Assembly (NCBI GenBank): GCA_003224515.1
Contig: QHZC01000287.1
Span: forward strand, 1,663 to 13,336
DNA: 11,674 nt
Reading direction: 5' to 3'
From: Acidobacteriota bacterium
GTDB lineage: Bacteria; Acidobacteriota; Terriglobia; Acidiferrales; UBA7541
Within the stretch, counting starts at the first letter, position 1; every line of letters starts with the position of its first letter. A program made the position numbers and the translations under genes. Below are positions 7,195 through 11,674 of the stretch, in pieces. The notes under the pieces are model-generated. The model made no database searches. It worked only from the letters and a program-made list of their open reading frames with translations, and was not told where the DNA came from.

Positions 7195-7970
7195 TCAGAA
7201 ATTTTGTATCGAACGATGCACCACAGCGCCTGCACGCCGTCTTTCCAAGTGATTTTCTTTCCTTCTTCGTACGTCCGTCCCGCATAGGTAATCGGCACCT
7301 CATAGATGCGCCAATTGTGTTTCGCGATCTTTGCGGTGATCTCCGGTTCGAATCCAAATCGGTCGGACTTGATTCGGATCCCCTGAAGCACTTCTTTCCG
7401 GAAAACTTTGTAGCAAGTCTCCATGTCGCTCAGCTTCAGATTTGTAAAAATATCCGAGAGCAGAGTCAGCATCCGGTTTGCCACGTAGTGCCAGAAGTAG
7501 TGCACGCGCTGCGGTCCGCCGAGAAATCGCGATCCATACACCACGTCGGCCCGCCCATCGACGATCGGCTCGAGCAAAACTCGGTAATCCCGCGGATCGT
7601 ATTCCAGATCCGCGTCCTGCACCAGCACGATATCCCCGGTTGCTTCTGCAAAACCGCGCCGCAGAGCCGCCCCTTTGCCCTGGTTCGGCGCCTGGAAGAA
7701 AAACCTAAGATCTCGCAACTCAATGGGGTCGCTCTTATCCTGCGCGGGGGCAAATGCTTCTCCATTGGCTTGCCGCGCACCCATGTTTTCGAGTATCTGG
7801 CGCGTTCCGTCGGTGGAGCAATCATCGACGACGATCACTTCTTTGCGCACGTCGGTGTCCAGCACCCGCCGCAGGATCTCATCAATCGTCGATTTTTCGT
7901 TGTAAACGGGAATAACAATGGAGACCTTCGGGTTGCGCAGCGCCGAGGGGTTGTGCCGTTGATGGGCCAT
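7191..7970 (-). CDS. Family 2 glycosyltransferase (DPM1/polyprenyl-phosphate sugar transferase-like)
   Basis: This is a GT-A fold enzyme that moves a sugar from a nucleotide donor to an acceptor, plausibly a polyprenyl phosphate or a growing glycan on the cytosolic membrane face. Positions count from ATG 7970 (259 residues). VSIVIPVYNEKSTIDEIL (16-33) starts the fold; VIVVDDCSTDGT (45-56) binds the nucleotide; NQGKGAALRRGFAEATGDIV and QDADLEYDP (118-126) contain the metal-binding DxD. Further motifs are VYGSRFLGGPQRVHYFWHYV, ETCYKVFRKEV, DRFGFEPEITAKIAK and GRTYEEGKKITWKDG. No membrane helix is seen, so it is not a full flippase-type fusion. An in-frame ATG at 8048 adds 26 residues (MVTETRTGAG and so on) that do not look like the family, so I prefer 7970. 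Neither start has a good ribosome site; a TACAAT at 7983-7988 would fit a very short leader for 7970. Donor and acceptor cannot be told from sequence. Confidence 0.88.
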   Translation of the reverse strand: MAHQRHNPSALRNPKVSIVIPVYNEKSTIDEILRRVLDTDVRKEVIVVDDCSTDGTRQILENMGARQANGEAFAPAQDKSDPIELRDLRFFFQAPNQGKGAALRRGFAEATGDIVLVQDADLEYDPRDYRVLLEPIVDGRADVVYGSRFLGGPQRVHYFWHYVANRMLTLLSDIFTNLKLSDMETCYKVFRKEVLQGIRIKSDRFGFEPEITAKIAKHNWRIYEVPITYAGRTYEEGKKITWKDGVQALWCIVRYKISD

Positions 7971-8159
7971 GGATGTCGAAAGATTGTAGCGGCGCAGCCT
8001 CCGGTGAGTAAAGGCAAGTCCTGCCCCGGTTCTGGTCTCAGTTACCATCCGTCTTTTCGCACTGCTCCAAACCCGCTATCCTTAGGAAAGGCGCCGCCAC
8101 CGCGGGCTGCGTCCTGTCTGCGTTGGCGCTGAGGGAAGCAATACCTGGGGTCTTTTCTT

Positions 8160-8204
8160 CTCTGTGCACTCGATGGACTCTGCGTAGAGTCTCTGTGGGT
8201 TAAT
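8160..8204 (+). repeat. Degenerate CTCTGYG direct-repeat element upstream of mtaB
   Basis: CTCTGTG (8160-8166), CTCTGCG (8178-8184) and CTCTGTG (8191-8197) follow each other, ending in GGTTAAT. The text resembles the dispersed 'CTCTGTG..CTCTGCG..CTCTGTGGTTAA' intergenic sequence that I recall from many bacterial genomes, including acidobacteria, here in a worn form. That family link is from memory and was not searched. The element ends 14 bases before the mtaB start codon. Confidence 0.4.
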
Positions 8205-8217
8205 CCGTTGGTTTTAG

Positions 8218-9642
8218 ATGCCTAGCTTCGTTATAAAACAATTCGGTTGCCGCGCCACTCAAGCCGATGGCGCTGCCCTCGAGCGCCAGTTGCTTGACCG
8301 TGGTTGTACCCTTGCCGTCACGGCCGCCACCGCCGACATCATCGTCGTCAACACCTGCACGGTCACGGCCTCCGCCGACGCCCAGGCTCGCGACGCCATT
8401 CGAAAACTCCACGCCGCCAACCCCGCCGTCCGCGTCATCGTCACCGGTTGTTACGCTCAGCGCGCTCCCGAAGAGCTGGCCGCACTTCCCGGCGTAACCT
8501 GGGTCGTCGGCAATTCTCACAAGCCCCAAATCCCCCAGCTTATCGATTCGCTCTCGGCCGCCGCGTCCGTCGAATCTGCAAACGGCTTTTTTCCCGCCGC
8601 TGCTCTGGAAGCCGAACCGCTATCACTCCTTCGTGCTCCGGCAAAAATCCTTACCGGGAATATTTTCGAACAGAACGTGATGCTCGGCGCGCCCGTCCGC
8701 GGCGGAGAAGGGAATCACACGCGCCCCACGCTCAAGATCCAGGACGGCTGTAATTCCCGATGCTCCTACTGCGTGATTCCGTTTGTTCGCGGGCGAAGCC
8801 GCAGCTTGCCGCCGGAAACCGTGCTTCAGGAAATCCGGCGCCTCAGCAAAGCCGGATACCGCGAAGTCGTCCTCAGCGGCATCAACCTCGGCACCTACGG
8901 CCGCGACCATTCCCCTCGCGTCGAATTCGAAGATCTGCTCCGCCGCATTTTCGATGAGACATCCGTCGAACGGCTCCGCATCAGCTCGATCGAGCCCCTC
9001 GACGTTACCCAAGACCTTGTCGATCTCTTCGCTTCGACCGATCGCCTCACCCAGCACTTCCACATGCCGTTGCAATCAGCCTCCGATCGCATTCTCGCCG
9101 CGATGCACCGCTGGTATCGTGCCGAGCATTATGCCCGGCGCGTCGAACTCATCCATGAGCGCCTCCCAAATGCCGCCATTGGCGCCGATGTCATCACCGG
9201 TTTCCCCGGCGAATCCGAAGCCGACCACGCCGCGACCCTGGCCTTCATCGAGTCGCTCCCCTTCACCTATCTTCACGTTTTCTCTTTTTCAAAGCGCCCC
9301 GGCACCGGGGCCGCCGCACTCTCAAACGAAGTCCCCGATGCCGTCATCAAGCGCCGTGCGCGCGAACTCCGCGCCCTCAGCGAAACAAAGGCCGCTGACT
9401 TCCGCCAATCCCAACTCGGCTGCACTCTCCGCGTCCTCACGCTTCGCCGTGACGAGCATACTGACGTCGGGATGACACCCGCGCTCTCCAGCAATTACCT
9501 GAAAGTTCAGATTAGCGGCGCTCACCCCGCCAACCAATGGTTTGATGTATGCATTTCGAGTGAGGAAGGGAATTATCTACTAGCAGAGCCGGCGAGCGTT
9601 CCGGCCAAGGCTTCCGTTTGCACCGGAGCCGGAGGCCAGTGA
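8218..9642 (+). CDS. mtaB: tRNA (N6-threonylcarbamoyladenosine(37)-C2)-methylthiotransferase
   Basis: This radical-SAM enzyme adds a methylthio group to t6A at position 37 of tRNAs reading ANN codons, giving ms2t6A and steadier decoding. The 474-residue protein has the three family parts. The N-terminal UPF0004 domain carries one cluster on Cys11 (FGCRATQ), Cys47 (VNTCTVT) and Cys78 (GCYAQ). The radical-SAM core carries the second cluster on C178-x3-C182-x2-C185 (GCNSRCSYC), followed by VIPFVRGRSRS, SGINLGTYG, ISSIEP, HMPLQSASDRILAAMHR and DVITGFPGE. The C-terminal end has a TRAM-like segment (SSNYLKVQI). The NTCTVT and VRGRSRS motifs point to the MtaB branch rather than MiaB or RimO, though the assignment within this family rests on motif recognition. 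At 474 residues it is somewhat long, through the linker at about 110-168. The ATG at 8218 lacks a Shine-Dalgarno but begins exactly at the domain. Confidence 0.93.
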   Translation: MPSFVIKQFGCRATQADGAALERQLLDRGCTLAVTAATADIIVVNTCTVTASADAQARDAIRKLHAANPAVRVIVTGCYAQRAPEELAALPGVTWVVGNSHKPQIPQLIDSLSAAASVESANGFFPAAALEAEPLSLLRAPAKILTGNIFEQNVMLGAPVRGGEGNHTRPTLKIQDGCNSRCSYCVIPFVRGRSRSLPPETVLQEIRRLSKAGYREVVLSGINLGTYGRDHSPRVEFEDLLRRIFDETSVERLRISSIEPLDVTQDLVDLFASTDRLTQHFHMPLQSASDRILAAMHRWYRAEHYARRVELIHERLPNAAIGADVITGFPGESEADHAATLAFIESLPFTYLHVFSFSKRPGTGAAALSNEVPDAVIKRRARELRALSETKAADFRQSQLGCTLRVLTLRRDEHTDVGMTPALSSNYLKVQISGAHPANQWFDVCISSEEGNYLLAEPASVPAKASVCTGAGGQ

Positions 9643-9690
9643 ATGTGTCATCCTGAGAGCATCCGACAAAGATGCTCGAAAGATCTCCAC
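9643..9690. repeat. Intergenic hairpin repeat (TGTCATCCTGAG...GAAAGATCT type)
   Basis: Between the convergent mtaB and acpS genes lies TGTCATCCTGA, then a perfect hairpin GAGCATC (9657-9663), a 7-base loop and GATGCTC (9671-9677), then GAAAGATCT. The flanks resemble a very abundant dispersed intergenic repeat of acidobacterial genomes, 'TGTCATCCTGAGCGAAGCGAAGGATCT'. I recall this from memory; no search was made. The hairpin could also help end transcription from either side, but no T-run follows. Confidence 0.45.
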
Positions 9691-9738
9691 CGCTCGTGGC
9701 GGCATGCTTTTATCCGCAGAGCTGCTACTTGTGACTCA

Positions 9739-10116
9739 TTACGCTTCAAAAATCACCTGCGCCAGTGCCTGTGCCGCCGTATGGGTGATGCTAAGCGCCA
9801 CGCTCTTCACGCCAAGCTGTTGCGCGATTTTTGCGGCCTCACCCGTAATTGCCAACGTGGGGCGCCCGCTCGTCTCGCGCACCACTTCAAAATCCACCCA
9901 TTTCACTCCGCGCCGCCAGCCGGTCCCTAGCGCCTTCATTGCCGCTTCTTTCGCGGCAAATCGCCCCGCGTACCGTTCATACTTATTCTTGAATCGCCCG
10001 CAGTACTCGCGCTCGCTTATCGTGTACACTCGCCTCAAGAACACTTCGCCATGGCGTTCGATCGCCGCCTGGATGCGGTCCACTTCAGCAATATCCACGC
10101 CCATTCCAATGATCAA
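9739..10116 (-). CDS. acpS: Holo-[acyl-carrier-protein] synthase
   Basis: This enzyme transfers 4'-phosphopantetheine from coenzyme A to the serine of apo-acyl carrier protein, switching on fatty-acid synthesis; it acts as a cytosolic trimer. The 125-residue length is typical. MIIGMGVDIAEVDRI at the start carries the metal-binding Asp8, and RFAAKEAAMKALGTG (52-66) holds the conserved Glu and Lys of the FAAKEA motif. LSITHTAAQALAQVI near the end is the usual final strand (SITH). The start is TTG, supported by GGGGA four bases upstream and by the fit of MII to the family's first residues; an ATG four codons in is the alternative. It is divergent from pgeF and convergent with mtaB. Confidence 0.95.
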   Translation of the reverse strand: MIIGMGVDIAEVDRIQAAIERHGEVFLRRVYTISEREYCGRFKNKYERYAGRFAAKEAAMKALGTGWRRGVKWVDFEVVRETSGRPTLAITGEAAKIAQQLGVKSVALSITHTAAQALAQVIFEA

Positions 10117-10120
10117 GACG

Positions 10121-10125
10121 TCCCC
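10121..10125 (-). promoter_or_regulatory. Shine-Dalgarno (GGGGA) supporting the acpS TTG start
   Basis: On the minus strand GGGGA precedes the TTG at 10116-10114 by four bases. It favours this rare start codon over the ATG at 10104. Confidence 0.45.
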
Positions 10126-10152
10126 AGCTCTGCCGCATTCGGCCCACTCCGA

Positions 10153-10158
10153 TTATAC
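10153..10158 (+). promoter_or_regulatory. Possible -10 element (TATACT) upstream of pgeF
   Basis: TATACT lies in the acpS-pgeF divergent spacer, within GATTATACTG. No good -35 is seen 16-18 bases before it. If real, transcription would start near 10166, just before the GTG at 10169 that could be an alternative pgeF start. Confidence 0.22.
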
Positions 10159-10294
10159 TGTTAGAGCTGTGGGTCCCACGAAAACACTGAAGCCCAAACG
10201 CAAGGTCGGCAAACGCCCAAATGCAGAACAGAGACTCCTGTCTGACACGTGCCGCCGATCCAACTCGCGTTGGCTTGAACTGAAAGTCCAAGAC

Positions 10295-11119
10295 ATGCGA
10301 ATCCTCCAAGTACCCGCGTTTTCAAAACTCCCCTGGCTCGTCCACGGCTTCAGCACCAAGCCCGGCGGCGTCTCCAATCAAAACGTCGAAAAAGTCCTCA
10401 ATCTAGGTTTCACCGAGTGGGACACCAGAGAAAACGTCCTCGAAAACCGCCGCCACTTCCAATCCGCCATCGGCGCGTCCGACCTCAAACTCATCTCCCT
10501 GAAGCAGATTCATTCTGATGTCATCCATCTTTTCGACGCCGCACCGGCGGAACCTTGTCAAGGCGACGCCTCCGCCACCAACCGTCCCGGCTTTCTCTTG
10601 GCCGTCCAAACTGCAGACTGCGTCCCCCTGCTCCTCGTGGACCCGAAAAAGCGCGCCGTCGCCGCCGTTCATGCCGGCTGGCGCGGCACGCTCCAGCGCA
10701 TCGTCGTCAAAGCCATCGGGAAGATGCAAATGCAATTCAAGACTAGGCCTGCCGGCCTGCTAGCCGCGATCGGCCCTGCGATCGGTGGCTGCTGCTACGA
10801 AGTCGGCACGGAAGTGGCCACCCAGTTCCAATCCCAATTTGCCGCGGCCCCCGACTGGTTCGATGAATTCCGCACCGGCGACGAACCCAATCCCATCCAG
10901 TGGCTCAACATGATGCCCCCCGGCCACCAACCCCCGCCCCAAAATGTCCTGCTCGATCTGCGCAAAGCCAATCGCGCCCAGCTAGTCGAGGCCGGTGTCC
11001 GCATCCCAAACATCTTCGTCAGCGATCTCTGCACCGCCTGCCGCCGCGATCTTCTTTTCAGCTACCGCAAAGAAGGCGTTCTGAGCGGCCGCCTCATGTC
11101 CGTCATCGGCGTCCGCTAA
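10295..11119 (+). CDS. pgeF: Peptidoglycan editing factor PgeF (YfiH / DUF152 family, formerly multicopper polyphenol oxidase-like)
   Basis: Members of this family are zinc enzymes that remove wrongly built UDP-MurNAc-L-Ser during peptidoglycan synthesis; purine nucleoside activity is also known in relatives. The 274-residue protein shows the motifs in order: WLVHGFSTKPGGVS (14-27), LKQIHSD with His73, QTADCVPLLLVD with Cys109, VAAVHAGWRGT with His126 (the three presumed zinc ligands), GPAIGGCCYEVG, and DLCTACRRDLLFSYRKEG near the end. The frame stays open upstream through a GTG at 10169, giving 42 extra, very basic residues (KPKRKVGKR). The stretch just before the ATG (RWLELKVQD) reads somewhat like the family's N-terminus, so the longer form is quite possible. 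Neither start has a clear ribosome site. It is divergently arranged with acpS. Confidence 0.93.
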   Translation: MRILQVPAFSKLPWLVHGFSTKPGGVSNQNVEKVLNLGFTEWDTRENVLENRRHFQSAIGASDLKLISLKQIHSDVIHLFDAAPAEPCQGDASATNRPGFLLAVQTADCVPLLLVDPKKRAVAAVHAGWRGTLQRIVVKAIGKMQMQFKTRPAGLLAAIGPAIGGCCYEVGTEVATQFQSQFAAAPDWFDEFRTGDEPNPIQWLNMMPPGHQPPPQNVLLDLRKANRAQLVEAGVRIPNIFVSDLCTACRRDLLFSYRKEGVLSGRLMSVIGVR

Positions 11120-11468
11120 CTCTCGGGTCCGACAGGGATTTGTTTCCGCCGCCACTTCTCGGGAATTTCTCTTGATTCTGACTTTCCGTAAATTCTGTCG
11201 TTGGTTTCCACCTCCATATTTTCTGGTCGGCAACGTCGTTTCTTTGTGTTGCGCCTGTTTTCCGTCACTGTGTCCTTAAGTCTTGTGAAATCAATACTTT
11301 CCATGCTCTTTGACGCTGACGGCAACCACCCTGTTCTTTTTTTCTGGAGTTTCTGCGCTCTCTTGTGACCTGGGGGTGGGGTTACCTTGCGAAATGCAAC
11401 AATTCGCCTCTGGCTTCGACCGGCGGATTTGGTTCCTAACCGAGGTTTCCGGACACTTCCCGCTCCAG
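11120..11468. other. Gap of about 350 bases without a recognised gene
   Basis: Between pgeF and rlmN, whose 3' ends face each other, I recognise nothing. By eye the stretch is less GC-rich than its neighbours, with T-runs on the plus strand such as the one near 11337-11343. Open minus-strand frames exist (for example 11116-11472, rich in Lys/Arg/Glu), but they have no ribosome site, no recognisable motif and overlap the 3' end of pgeF. A remnant of a lost gene or a long 3' spacer are both possible. Confidence 0.4.
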
Positions 11469-11674
11469 TCAATCTCGACCCCTACTGAGAACGGAAAACG
11501 GCGGACTGTCAACTTGCAGCAGCGCCAGCTGCCCGCACGCGGCCATCACGTCCCGTCCGCGCGAGTAGCGCACAAACGCCGGCACGCCGCGATCCACCAG
11601 AATTCGCCGGAATTCTTCAATCCGTTCAGGCGAGGATTCCTGGTAGGGAAGTTCTCCCGGATTCCACGGGATCA
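11469..11674 (-). CDS. rlmN: 23S rRNA (A2503-C2) / tRNA (A37-C2) methyltransferase, C-terminal part
   Basis: The gene enters from the right edge; only the last 67 residues are visible. They read IPWNPGELPYQESSPERIEE, then FRRILVDRGVPAFVRYSRG, RDVMAACGQLA and a short tail ending SRGRD. This matches the end of RlmN, a radical-SAM dual-specificity enzyme that methylates C2 of A2503 in 23S rRNA and of A37 in some tRNAs. The Cys in AACGQL is the one that forms the methylated or covalent RNA intermediate in this family. The radical-SAM core lies outside the window. The related Cfr shares this fold, but the PWNP and AACGQL context fits RlmN. Confidence 0.88.
   Translation of the reverse strand, partial: IPWNPGELPYQESSPERIEEFRRILVDRGVPAFVRYSRGRDVMAACGQLALLQVDSPPFSVLSRGRD

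Noticed and set aside
8623..9075. A 150-codon minus-strand frame opposite mtaB
   Set aside because: Shadow of the radical-SAM coding region; no independent support.
9704..10294. Long plus-strand open frame running antisense through acpS into pgeF
   Set aside because: It mirrors the acpS coding strand, and its translation has no motif before the pgeF N-terminal region. Open antisense frames are common in GC-rich genes.
11116..11472. A 118-codon Lys/Arg-rich minus-strand frame between pgeF and rlmN
   Set aside because: No ribosome site, no motif, and it overlaps the 3' end of pgeF; kept only as an unexplained gap.
11600..11617. Palindrome GAATTC-N4-GAATTC
   Set aside because: It lies inside conserved rlmN codons and is explained by the protein sequence.

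Overview
The window looks like ordinary chromosome from a free-living Gram-negative bacterium, most likely an acidobacterium (class Terriglobia). That placement is an inference from protein flavour, GC-rich third positions, frequent GTG/TTG starts and two intergenic repeats of a kind I recall from such genomes. No database search was possible. I see no phage, intact insertion sequence, CRISPR array, toxin-antitoxin pair, defence island, rRNA or tRNA, and I do not find a convincing undescribed multi-gene system.

Layout. At 1-248 (minus) is the N-terminal part of a secreted, probably lipid-anchored beta-sandwich protein. At 545-4111 (minus) is full-length cobalamin-dependent methionine synthase, metH. 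At 4332 to about 5343 (plus) is a heavily decayed UDP-GlcNAc 2-epimerase (wecB) with about ten reading-frame changes and an internal deletion, followed by a strong hairpin at 5390-5413. At 5438-6112 (plus) is a LuxR/NarL-type regulator whose receiver domain has lost most phosphorylation residues. At 6229-7194 (plus) is a galE-like epimerase that seems to lack one internal helix. It converges on, and overlaps by 4 bp, a family 2 glycosyltransferase at 7191-7970 (minus). Then come mtaB (8218-9642, plus), acpS (9739-10116, minus), pgeF (10295-11119, plus), a 349-bp gap with no recognised gene, and the C-terminal end of rlmN (from 11469, minus).

How the genes relate. The right half (mtaB, acpS, pgeF, rlmN) is housekeeping: tRNA and rRNA modification, acyl-carrier-protein activation and peptidoglycan fidelity. 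metH makes methionine. The middle (wecB remnant, regulator, galE, glycosyltransferase) looks like a small sugar-nucleotide/glycan neighbourhood that is eroding: one epimerase is dead, the next appears to have lost a segment, and the regulator between them has a degenerate receiver. This middle region is the part most worth a second look.
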